From the NCBI GenBank assembly GCA_964645775.1, contig CAZYBU010000007.1:38302-102301 (forward strand): a stretch of 64,000 bases of DNA, written 5' to 3'. The stretch comes from CAZYBU01 sp964645775. GTDB lineage: Bacteria > Spirochaetota > UBA4802 > UBA5550. Position 1 is the first letter of the stretch; the number at the start of each line of letters is the position of its first letter. Shown piece after piece: positions 53,997 to 61,731 of this stretch. The position numbers and the translations under genes are program-made. Under the pieces are notes generated by a model. The model did no database searches. It saw only the letters and a program-made list of their open reading frames with translations, and was not told the origin of the DNA.

Positions 53997-56251
53997 TATT
54001 TCTTCCCCTTCATGAGGTCGGCCAGGGTGTCCTCGCCGAAAATCTCCTTCTGCCTCTGGCCCAGTTCTCTGAAGGCCTGGCGGAGGTAACTCGAAAGGGG
54101 ACGGTTTTTTGCTCCACTGGGTACCGCCAGGGTGTAACCCTCCATCAGTTCCATGACCGTGGAGAGCTTCACCTTCTTTGAGCTGGTTGCCGGCAAAAAG
54201 TGCACGCCATTTCCGGAGAGGAGGAGTCCGTTCTCCATGAATACATGGATCAGGTCGTCGATAGATTCGATGGTGGCCCCCGTGGTCCGAATAAGGTAGT
54301 TCCGGTTTGCGTACCCACTTCCTGATTCGAAACGCTCGTAGATACGATAAAGTATATCCAGCCCGGTATAAAGGGAGAGCCTTTCCAGGCGGCTGAAGCT
54401 CGCCTTCAGGTTCTGGTACATCTGGGGATGCATGAGCACGAATGAGAGCTCCGCCCCGTAGAGCATGATGATCGACGAGGCGAATACGATGATCATGAAA
54501 AGGGGCAGGGCGGCCAGGGCGCCGTATATGGCGAAGGTGCTATCCGCGAAGGATCGGATAAATACGATGAACAGCAGTATAAGGAGGACCCAGACGGTAC
54601 CCGTGAATGCGGCCCCGGCAGCGGCGTATCGAAGGGGGACTTTTGTGTTCGGCATGGAAGTGTAGGCCAGCAGAACAAGGAGCCAGATAAAGGCGAAGGG
54701 AGCGAGGAAGTTTAATAATGAGAAGAGGAAGGGATTGCCTCCGCGTCCGCGAAGTCCATCTGGTCCCGTAGTTGAATGTTTTATGAAGCCGTTTTTTCCG
54801 GTTACCCAGATCTTATCGTCGATCATGGCGAGACTCAGGATGGCCCTGCTCCTATCCCTGTATGTTTCCCATGTATTACCCCTGTCTTCGGTCTGTAAAA
54901 TCGTGCCATCTTCGCCGGCCACAAGGGCCTTTGTCCCGGCAAGAAGAAGAGTCGAGTAATAGTTTTTGTCTCCCCGGGATCGTGAAATCCATGTCCGTCC
55001 CCCGTCTCTGGAGAAAAGGATCGTTCCATCGTCTCCTGCTATAAGAACCACGCCGGAGGGGTGTATGTCGACGCTGTTCAGGTTCACCGGACCTTTTTTG
55101 ATTTTGGTTGGATTCAGGGTCCGGGTTTTCCAGTTTATACCCCCGTCGATTGTCCGGGAGAGGGTTCCCCTGCTTCCTACGGCCAGGCCCAGGGTTCCCT
55201 GGAAATCTATATCGGAATAGGTACTCGTTATCTCCGCCAGACGGCGCCGCTTCCATGTCGTTCCTCCGTCATCGGTTTCGAGGAGGCTCCCGTTCTGGGT
55301 CGCGATAAAGCCCCGCTTTTCATCGATCATGGAGATAGCGTTCATCTGAAGGGATGCGTAACGCGTCAGGTCCCAGTTTTTGCCGCTGTCAGTGGTTCGG
55401 AAGATAATGCCTCTGTTGGTCACGGCCCATCCAAGGGGACCCTTGAAGTCAAGATCAAGGAATCGAACCCGGGTCAGCAGGATTTCGTCTACACGTAACT
55501 GTCTGTCTCGCATAGGCTGGCCCACGGTATCGTAGCGGTAAGTCAACTGGTTTTCCAGGTCGATTCTGTAATCGCTTTTCAGAGAAAGAACCCCATCCTG
55601 AATGGAGAGTCGCTTAAGGTTGCCGCGGCTCCCGGCAAGCCACAGGTTATCCGATGTGCCGGATATGGCGTGATAGGCGGGCAGGGAGATGAACTCCGAG
55701 ACCCTGGTGGCGGCCGTGGTTCCCGCTATGAGCATGATAGGACCCAGGGTCAGGGCGGCCCAGAAGTAGACGATTCGAAGGTAGAAGGGGCGAAGCCGGT
55801 GAACCCGGAATATGTCGTTTAACGCCTTCTCAATGGAACGGAGCATGGTGGTGGCGGATATGATCATGATAGCTGCGCCGATACCGCCAACCTTGCCCGC
55901 GTTGTTTATCAGGCTGGTGATGGCTTCGAATATGTGGTCCACGTTGATCGTGATATTATGTTCGATCATGAACCGGGAAATCTGCCCGAAAATTTCCTCC
56001 TTGCGGCTCTTCCCGCCGGAAAAAAGGGAGAGTGCAGAGAAGAGGACGGCCAGACTCGGTATGAGAGAAAGAATGGCAGTGTAGGCAATGGAAGCCGCCT
56101 TGGTGAAGCAGTCATCAGCAAGAAATTTTTTAAGCGCGGATGAGAGTATTCTGAAGGGTATGAAAAGAGAATCGACGAAACGCTGCAGGAGATGAGGAGC
56201 ATCACCCGCGCGCAGCATGGAGACTATTTCCTGTAACCGGTTTATCAGCAT
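53981..56251 (-). CDS. YihY/BrkB-type membrane protein with inserted YCF48-like beta-propeller
   Basis: A 756-residue inner-membrane protein. Residues ~45-188 match the N-terminal half of the YihY/virulence factor BrkB family (TKAASIAYTAILSLIPSLAV, ISATTMLRSIEKALNDIFR). Residues ~508-612 match the C-terminal half (FLAPFAFIWLLVLLAYTSMP, IYGALAALPLFMIIVF). Between them, at about 190-505, lies a ~315-residue insertion with at least five Asp-box/BNR repeats ((S/T)xDxGxxW, as in TTDSGKNWD, TDDGGTTWK, SRDGGRTW). That is the YCF48/HCF136-like propeller, placed in what should be the large extracytoplasmic loop. The last ~130 residues look winged-helix-like. The family was once misnamed RNase BN; the role is unknown. 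Confidence 0.85.
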   Translation of the reverse strand: MLINRLQEIVSMLRAGDAPHLLQRFVDSLFIPFRILSSALKKFLADDCFTKAASIAYTAILSLIPSLAVLFSALSLFSGGKSRKEEIFGQISRFMIEHNITINVDHIFEAITSLINNAGKVGGIGAAIMIISATTMLRSIEKALNDIFRVHRLRPFYLRIVYFWAALTLGPIMLIAGTTAATRVSEFISLPAYHAISGTSDNLWLAGSRGNLKRLSIQDGVLSLKSDYRIDLENQLTYRYDTVGQPMRDRQLRVDEILLTRVRFLDLDFKGPLGWAVTNRGIIFRTTDSGKNWDLTRYASLQMNAISMIDEKRGFIATQNGSLLETDDGGTTWKRRRLAEITSTYSDIDFQGTLGLAVGSRGTLSRTIDGGINWKTRTLNPTKIKKGPVNLNSVDIHPSGVVLIAGDDGTILFSRDGGRTWISRSRGDKNYYSTLLLAGTKALVAGEDGTILQTEDRGNTWETYRDRSRAILSLAMIDDKIWVTGKNGFIKHSTTGPDGLRGRGGNPFLFSLLNFLAPFAFIWLLVLLAYTSMPNTKVPLRYAAAGAAFTGTVWVLLILLFIVFIRSFADSTFAIYGALAALPLFMIIVFASSIIMLYGAELSFVLMHPQMYQNLKASFSRLERLSLYTGLDILYRIYERFESGSGYANRNYLIRTTGATIESIDDLIHVFMENGLLLSGNGVHFLPATSSKKVKLSTVMELMEGYTLAVPSGAKNRPLSSYLRQAFRELGQRQKEIFGEDTLADLMKGKKYHRTL

Positions 56252-56477
56252 AACAGAAGCATTCTATCCCTTTTCAATTATTCAAGTCAAACAGAATAGT
56301 CTATGGCGACATTCCGGTTAAAACCAGACTGCAGTTCCTTTCTTGCCTTAATGCTTTTATATCCCTCTTCCGGCTTTTGAATATTACCGGTATGTTAAAT
56401 AAGGGCCGGAAACTCTCCTTCTTTCACCTGAGAATTGACCTCTTTTAGTCTATGGTTCAGAGCTTCGCATGTCACGA

Positions 56478-56494
56478 ACCTTTAATGTAAAGGT
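56478..56494 (+). promoter_or_regulatory. small inverted repeat before the amt ribosome binding site
   Basis: ACCTTTA-ATG-TAAAGGT (56478-56484 and 56488-56494) lies a few bases before CAGGAGG and the amt start. It may be an operator or a hairpin that affects initiation. No good sigma-54 site is visible in 56252-56508. Confidence 0.3.
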
Positions 56495-56508
56495 ATCAGG
56501 AGGTTAAT

Positions 56509-57891
56509 ATGAAAAGAGAGATACGTCGTGTCGCAGTCGCAATCCTTCTCCTTGTTCCCGGTTCGGGACTTTTCGCGGAGGAGGCCGCGGCCGCGAGTTT
56601 CAAGACACCGGAACTCGATTTCGTCTGGATGCTCGTGGCCGCTTTTCTTGTCTTTTTTATGCAGCCCGGTTTCGCTCTTGTGGAGGCAGGCTTTACAAGG
56701 GCCAAGAACGCGGGTAATATCATTATGAAGAACCTGATGGACTTCTCTATCGGGATAATTACCTTCCTCTTTATCGGCTGGGGACTGATGTACGGAGACA
56801 GCATAGCCGGTCTCATCGGTTTCTCCGATTTCGGACTCTCCAGCGCTTCGCCGACGGTGCCGGGAGCCGTTGACGGGGTTATCGATAACAGCGGAATATT
56901 CAAGTACGCGGACTGGATGTTTCAGGCGGTCTTTGCCGCAACCGCGGCAACTATCGTCTCAGGAGGGATGGCAGAAAGGACAAAATTCAAGGTATACCTC
57001 TTCTTCAGTTTTGCCATAACGGCTCTGATCTATCCGGTGTCCGGGCATTGGCTCTGGGGCGGTGGATGGCTTGATGGTCTTGGATTTCATGATTTTGCCG
57101 GTTCAACTCTTGTGCACAGTGTAGGAGGCTGGGCCGCCATGATGGGGGCGTTGATCCTCGGGCCGCGTCTTGGTAAATACGACCCTGATGGCAAGCCCCG
57201 GGCCATTCCGGGACACAATATTCCCCTGGCCGCCCTGGGTGTCTTTATTCTCTGGTTCGGATGGTTCGGCTTTAACCCGGGAAGCACCCTCACGGCCACG
57301 GGAGCTGACGGTATGGCCATCGGGTACGTCGCCATGAACACAGCCCTGGCTGCCGCAGGCGGAGCCGTGGCTGCCATGGTTACCATCTGGATACGTGCCG
57401 GCAAACCGGACGTCTCCATGAGCCTGAACGGGGCCCTGGCGGGTCTGGTCGCCATCACGGCGCCCTGCGCCTCAGTGTCACCCGTAAGCGCGGTCCTTAT
57501 CGGCCTTATCGGGGGTGTTATCGTGGTACTGGCGGTTCAGCTCTTTGATTTTGTCTTCAAAATCGACGATCCTGTGGGCGCCATTTCTGTCCATGGTGTG
57601 ACCGGGGCCTGGGGGACTCTCTCTGTTGCCCTTTTCGCCCAGAAGGAATTCGCGGCTGGAGCCGGATACGACGGTCTCTTCTTCGGTGGAGGAGTGGGAC
57701 ATGTGGGAGTTCAGCTTATCGGTATTCTGGCTGTCTTCGCCTGGGTAGTCGTGACAAGCGGTATCCTCTTTTTCGTTCTCTCGAAAACCGTAGGTCTCAG
57801 GGCCGACCGGGATGAGGAACTGAGGGGGCTCGATATAGATGAACACGGTATGGAAGCTTATACCGGGTTCCAGATTTTCAGGAACATGTAA
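56509..57891 (+). CDS. amt: ammonium transporter
   Basis: A 460-residue Amt-family channel, with a cleavable-looking N-terminal signal (about residues 1-25) and eleven membrane helices. The twin-histidine pore is visible as SGHWLWGGGWL and VHGVTGAWGT. The Phe gate region and the GFNPGST segment are typical. It imports ammonium or ammonia across the inner membrane. GGAGG lies eight bases before the ATG. Its partner glnK follows 12 bases later; PII binding to Amt blocks the pore when nitrogen is plentiful. Confidence 0.96.
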   Translation: MKREIRRVAVAILLLVPGSGLFAEEAAAASFKTPELDFVWMLVAAFLVFFMQPGFALVEAGFTRAKNAGNIIMKNLMDFSIGIITFLFIGWGLMYGDSIAGLIGFSDFGLSSASPTVPGAVDGVIDNSGIFKYADWMFQAVFAATAATIVSGGMAERTKFKVYLFFSFAITALIYPVSGHWLWGGGWLDGLGFHDFAGSTLVHSVGGWAAMMGALILGPRLGKYDPDGKPRAIPGHNIPLAALGVFILWFGWFGFNPGSTLTATGADGMAIGYVAMNTALAAAGGAVAAMVTIWIRAGKPDVSMSLNGALAGLVAITAPCASVSPVSAVLIGLIGGVIVVLAVQLFDFVFKIDDPVGAISVHGVTGAWGTLSVALFAQKEFAAGAGYDGLFFGGGVGHVGVQLIGILAVFAWVVVTSGILFFVLSKTVGLRADRDEELRGLDIDEHGMEAYTGFQIFRNM

Positions 57892-57903
57892 CAGGAGGTC
57901 TCC

Positions 57904-58245
57904 ATGAAACTGATTGTAGCCTATATACAGCCGGAAAGGCTTAACGACGTGAAACAGGAACTGTTCAAATCCGATATTACCAAGATGTCGGTGACGAATT
58001 CCCTGGGATGCGGACAGCAGGGCGGTTTTACCGAGACTTACCGTGGAGTGGAAATGGAGGTGAACCTGCTGCAGAAGATTCGTCTTGAGATAGCCGTCAA
58101 CAACGATTACGTGGAAAAAACCGTTAAGGCCGTAATCACAGGGGCCAAAACGGGGAATATCGGAGACGGTAAGATATTTATTGTGCCACTGGAGGAATGT
58201 ATCAGGATCCGCACGGAAGAGACGGGTACTGAGGCCATAGGGTGA
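57904..58245 (+). CDS. glnK: PII nitrogen regulatory protein with Tyr51 replaced by Met
   Basis: A 113-residue PII trimer subunit that senses ATP/ADP and 2-oxoglutarate and gates Amt. The fold is complete: [13 protein letters not shown] at the start, the T-loop 37-55 and the ATP loop [19 protein letters not shown]. In the T-loop, Tyr46 is kept but the uridylylation site Tyr51 reads Met ([12 protein letters not shown]). GlnD-type uridylylation at Tyr51 is therefore impossible, so control may be by ligand binding alone. It is cotranscribed with amt and followed by a strong terminator. Confidence 0.95.
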   Translation: MKLIVAYIQPERLNDVKQELFKSDITKMSVTNSLGCGQQGGFTETYRGVEMEVNLLQKIRLEIAVNNDYVEKTVKAVITGAKTGNIGDGKIFIVPLEECIRIRTEETGTEAIG

Positions 58246-58263
58246 CCTCCCGCCCGTAATAGA

Positions 58264-58308
58264 GGAGGGTGTCCCGGGACAATGCGGTCCGGGCGCCCTC
58301 CTTTTTTT
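58264..58308 (+). terminator. intrinsic terminator of amt-glnK
   Basis: A long GC-rich stem, GGAGGG...CCCGGGAC / GTCCGGG...CCCTCC (58264-58280 and 58287-58301) with a small bulge, is followed by seven Ts (58302-58308). It lies 18 bases after the glnK stop. Confidence 0.9.
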
Positions 58309-58370
58309 ATTTGACATACAATACCTGGATGACTGAACTGGTGTTAAATTCGTTAAAGGATGTGATGTTC

Positions 58371-58607
58371 ATGTCATCTCCCATCGAGGTCCATGTCGAT
58401 GGGGATATCGAAAAGGCCTTTAAGAACTTAAAGAAAAAGATGGCCTTTGAAGGTATCTTCAAGGAGCTGAAGCGCCGTCGGTATTATGAGAAGCCGAGTG
58501 AAGAGAAGAAGCGCAAGCGCGAAGAATCTGAGCGAAGACGACTTAAGAAGCTTCGTCGGATGAACGCCCAGCAGAACAGACGGCGCAGAAACACCCGTAA
58601 CCGTTAA
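58371..58607 (+). CDS. rpsU: 30S ribosomal protein S21
   Basis: A 78-residue basic protein matching S21: IEVHVDGDIEKAFKNLKKKM at the start, then EGIFKELKRRRYYEKPSEEK and a very Arg/Lys-rich C-terminal tail. S21 binds near the 30S platform and helps initiation. I start at the ATG at 58371 (MSSPIEVHV), where the similarity begins; an ATG at 58365 is also possible, with AAAGGA upstream. A frame open back to 58269 runs into the glnK terminator and is not used. A TTGACA at 58311-58316 could be the -35. A terminator follows. Confidence 0.93.
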   Translation: MSSPIEVHVDGDIEKAFKNLKKKMAFEGIFKELKRRRYYEKPSEEKKRKREESERRRLKKLRRMNAQQNRRRRNTRNR

Positions 58608-58625
58608 ATACAACGGAATCATCAG

Positions 58626-58652
58626 AAAAATCCGGCGGATGCCGGATTTTTT
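58626..58652 (+). terminator. intrinsic terminator of rpsU
   Basis: A perfect stem AAAAATCCGGC/GCCGGATTTTT with loop GGAT (58626-58636 and 58641-58651) runs directly into a T-tract (58647-58652). It lies 19 bases after the rpsU stop and just before the rarA start site. Confidence 0.9.
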
Positions 58653-58671
58653 ATTGGTTCAGGAGTTCATC

Positions 58672-59991
58672 ATGCCTGTCGATCCCGGTCACGAACCTCT
58701 TCCCGAACGGTGCCGTCCCAAAAGTTTTGAGGAGTTTATCGGTCAGAAGCATATCCTGGGCAGAGGGAAACTTCTTACCCGTATGCTGGAGGAAGGCAGA
58801 CCCTTTTCCATGATCCTCTGGGGCGACCCCGGCACAGGTAAAACAACCCTGGCCCGACTCCTTGCCAGACACTTCGACCTTGAAGCCCATTTCCTTTCTG
58901 CCGTCTCCGCGGGCGTGAGTGACGTCAGAAAGGTTATAGAAAAGGGAAAGAAGAACCGTGAAGAAGGGATACAGACTCTCCTCTTTTTGGATGAGATCCA
59001 TAGATTTAATAAGGCCCAGCAGGACGCGGTCCTGGGTGCCGTGGAGGCTGGAGAGATCGTCCTGGTTGGGGCCACCACGGAGAACCCCTCCTTTAGTGTA
59101 ATATCACCGCTTCTTTCCAGGAGCCGGGTCCTTCGTTTTAACCGTCTGAGTCGGGAGGATATGGATACCATAATCGACCGGGCCGTACGGGAGGACGACA
59201 TGTTTCCTGATGGCCTGGAACTGAAAGATGACGCCAGGGAACTACTTCTCGAGAACTCGGGAGGGGACGGCAGAAGGGCTCTTAACCTGCTGGAAGCGGC
59301 CTTTCGAATATCCGAAGGCAGGGTAATCGGTACTGATGACGTTGCCGAGGCCGTAAAGAATTCTTTGATCTACTACGACCGGGCCGGCGACCGCCACTAC
59401 GATACCATATCAGCCTTCATAAAATCTATGCGAGGTTCCGATCCGGACGCGGCGGTCTATTACCTGGCCCGCATGGTGCTTGCCGGCGAAGACCCGGTCT
59501 TCATAGCCCGCCGCATGGTCATCTTCGCCTCGGAGGACATCGGCGTCGCGGCCCCCGGGGCTTTAAACCTTGCTGTATCATGCCTTACGGCCGTTAAAAA
59601 CATTGGTATGCCGGAATCGGACATCATCCTCTCCCAGTGCGCCGTATATCTGGCAAGCGCGCCGAAGAGTAACGCATCTTATCTGGCGATCCGTGGGGCC
59701 GAGGAGGAGGCCCGGGACAACCTTCCTGAGATACCCCTGCATATAAGGAACGCTCCTACTAAGCTGATGAAGGAGATGGGATACGGAAAGGAGTATCGGT
59801 ATCCCCATGACCATCCGGGCCACTTTGTTTCCGGGGAGTCATATCTTCCCGACGAGGTCAGGGACCGGGTCTTCTACAGGCCCACGGACCAGGGCTCGGA
59901 GAAGGGAGTGGCTGAACGCCTGGTAAAGCTATGGCCCGGCCGATACGGCCACAAGGGCCGCTATAGGGAGAACTCCTCGGATGAGGAGTAG
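58672..59991 (+). CDS. rarA: replication-associated recombination protein A (MgsA family AAA ATPase)
   Basis: A 439-residue AAA+ clamp-loader-like ATPase that acts at stalled replication forks. Walker A GDPGTGKTTLARLL, Walker B LLFLDEIHRFNKAQQDAVL and sensor 1 GATTENPSFSVI are all present. The C-terminal MgsA tetramerisation region (SDPDAAVYYLARM, IFASEDIGVAAP, YKYPHDHPGHF-like segment) completes the family. I start at the ATG at 58672, with AGGAG nine bases upstream; the ATG at 58639 lies in the rpsU terminator. The 3' end overlaps the convergent signal peptidase-like gene by 31 bases. Confidence 0.93.
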   Translation: MPVDPGHEPLPERCRPKSFEEFIGQKHILGRGKLLTRMLEEGRPFSMILWGDPGTGKTTLARLLARHFDLEAHFLSAVSAGVSDVRKVIEKGKKNREEGIQTLLFLDEIHRFNKAQQDAVLGAVEAGEIVLVGATTENPSFSVISPLLSRSRVLRFNRLSREDMDTIIDRAVREDDMFPDGLELKDDARELLLENSGGDGRRALNLLEAAFRISEGRVIGTDDVAEAVKNSLIYYDRAGDRHYDTISAFIKSMRGSDPDAAVYYLARMVLAGEDPVFIARRMVIFASEDIGVAAPGALNLAVSCLTAVKNIGMPESDIILSQCAVYLASAPKSNASYLAIRGAEEEARDNLPEIPLHIRNAPTKLMKEMGYGKEYRYPHDHPGHFVSGESYLPDEVRDRVFYRPTDQGSEKGVAERLVKLWPGRYGHKGRYRENSSDEE

Positions 59992-60866
59992 GGGAGAACG
60001 GGCCTCAGGAGAAACCTTTGCCACCGGGCCGGGAGAAGGACCCCCTCCACACGGTATTTAATGGAAGAAACCGGTGTGTTTCGGACAGGGTCTTCCTGGG
60101 AGCGGTTGTCACCCATGACCATGACCGTCTCTTTCCTGATCACTCTTTTTTTCAGTTTAACGTTCCCCATAGTCACAGCGTATCGGCGCTCCCTGTGTCG
60201 TTCCGATGTCACTGAAGCGGGATTTTCGATCCCGAGGCGAAAAAGATCCCGGTCATGTATATGTTTGTGGACCAGGGGGAAGCGGTCCACGAGAATAAGT
60301 CCATTCTCCGAGAGGACGGTCTCTCCCGGCAGAGCGATGATTCTTCCGAGCCTGTCCTCCCTGTCCAGAACCAGTTCGCCTGCTTCGGGAAAGAAGGCGG
60401 GCAGTCGGCTGCAGAGAATGATTTCTCCCGGCAGAAGGGTCGGCGCGTTTTCCATATCCGTCACCCGGTGGAGGAAGAGAAACTGGACCAGTATAAGGAG
60501 CGGGAGCGCGCGTAATAGAAAAGCGAAAAAAATGGATAGAGAAAGCCCGACTGGACGGTTCCAGAAACCTGCAACAATACTCTTTATTTTCCAGGCCTGG
60601 AGCCAGGCATGGAAGGCGGAGAGAGGCGGGATAGAAATTAAAAAGAGGAAAAGGGACGCGGTAACCCAAAGCGCCGGGGGCGCCGGGTTCAAGAGTACCG
60701 GAACGGCGCTCAGGGTCACTACCGGCTGAAGAAGGATCAGGAAGAGATAGTGGGATGAGGCTCCGTTGTACAATTCTCCCGCGCCGGGAAAGAGAAAAGA
60801 GAGAAGCGCAGCAACCCGGGGCTGACGGGTTCGGGGAACGGGGCTCAGGAGTCGTGGATCCTTCAT
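59961..60866 (-). CDS. signal peptidase I homologue lacking the catalytic Ser/Lys dyad
   Basis: A 301-residue membrane protein. An N-terminal membrane domain (about residues 17-130, four or so helices, starting AALLSFLFPGAGELYNG) is followed by an S26-like domain. The substrate-binding box reads MENAPTLLPGEIILCSR, aligning with SMxPTLxxGD, so the catalytic Ser is Glu139. The next box reads DRLGRIIALPGETV, aligning with KRVIGLPGD, so the general-base Lys is Gly174. The later MGDNRSQEDPVR motif is kept. It should not cleave signal peptides. I start at the ATG at 60866 (AAGAGG upstream); an upstream frame adds 27 residues. Confidence 0.8.
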   Translation of the reverse strand: MKDPRLLSPVPRTRQPRVAALLSFLFPGAGELYNGASSHYLFLILLQPVVTLSAVPVLLNPAPPALWVTASLFLFLISIPPLSAFHAWLQAWKIKSIVAGFWNRPVGLSLSIFFAFLLRALPLLILVQFLFLHRVTDMENAPTLLPGEIILCSRLPAFFPEAGELVLDREDRLGRIIALPGETVLSENGLILVDRFPLVHKHIHDRDLFRLGIENPASVTSERHRERRYAVTMGNVKLKKRVIRKETVMVMGDNRSQEDPVRNTPVSSIKYRVEGVLLPARWQRFLLRPVLPYSSSEEFSL

Positions 60867-60984
60867 AACGAAACCTCTTCGCATGATCGCACGGCCGCCC
60901 CACCTGTCAAACCCTTTACGCCAAAGAGGGAATAGTGATTGACTCATTAATCTTATGTCGCATAGTCGTTAGAAGGGTGTCAAA

Positions 60985-61731
60985 ATGAAGAAGTACGCTA
61001 TCGCACACAGAGGATACTCCAGCCGGTATCCTGAGAATACTCTGGAAGCCTTCCGGGCGGCCGTGGAGGCGGGAGCGGACATAATTGAATTTGATGTCCA
61101 GGTAAGCTCTGACGGCCACGCCGTGGTGATCCATGATTCATCGGTGGAGAGGACAGCCGGCGTGGCTGGTGATGTTCGATCGATGACGGCGAAGGAACTC
61201 AGGAGACTGGATGTGTCGATGGGTATGCTCTCGTCAACGGTCCAGATGCCCCTCCTGGAGGAGGTCCTGGAAGAGTTCTCAGGCCGGGTGGAATTGAATG
61301 TCGAGCTTAAGAACCTCCCCTTCCCTGACGAGAGGATGGTGGATGTTGTCATGAATACCATCGAGGCGCAGAAATGCGGTGACTCCTGCATGCTTTCGTC
61401 ATTTGATCATTTTATCCTGGGAGAGATTCGACAGAAACGGCCCTCTCTCCGGGTAGGTCTGCTCTATGACAGCCGGTCGATCCTGTTCCGGGATGAGATC
61501 ATCATGATTAATCCCTGGTCACTCCATCCCGCCGTGGATACGATGCATCCCGGGGACCATATCCAGGCTCACTCGGAAGGATACCTCATATTTCCCTGGG
61601 TGGCCTGGCGGAAGGATACATACGACCGGCTTATGGCCGAGGACTGGATAGACGGCGTCATGATAAACAACTGCGAATGGTTTCCTGAGAAAACCTTGAA
61701 TGTTACGCGAGAGGACTCATCTCATGAATAA
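60985..61731 (+). CDS. glycerophosphodiester phosphodiesterase
   Basis: A 248-residue cytoplasmic GDPD-family enzyme that releases glycerol 3-phosphate from glycerophosphodiesters. The catalytic signature is intact: IAHRGYSSRYPENTLEAF (His and Arg), IIEFDVQVSSDGHAVVIHDSS (metal-binding Glu and Asp, and the second His) and ELKN. No signal peptide is present. The start ATG has no perfect ribosome binding site; GAAGGG lies about 12 bases upstream. Its stop overlaps the start of the TPR gene by eight bases (ATGAATAA). Confidence 0.92.
   Translation: MKKYAIAHRGYSSRYPENTLEAFRAAVEAGADIIEFDVQVSSDGHAVVIHDSSVERTAGVAGDVRSMTAKELRRLDVSMGMLSSTVQMPLLEEVLEEFSGRVELNVELKNLPFPDERMVDVVMNTIEAQKCGDSCMLSSFDHFILGEIRQKRPSLRVGLLYDSRSILFRDEIIMINPWSLHPAVDTMHPGDHIQAHSEGYLIFPWVAWRKDTYDRLMAEDWIDGVMINNCEWFPEKTLNVTREDSSHE

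Noticed and set aside
56252..56508. A sigma-54 promoter before amt
   Set aside because: I looked for the TGGCAC-N5-TTGCA pattern and did not find a good match.
58269..58370. An N-terminal extension of rpsU
   Set aside because: It would be translated from the glnK terminator hairpin and has no counterpart in S21 proteins.
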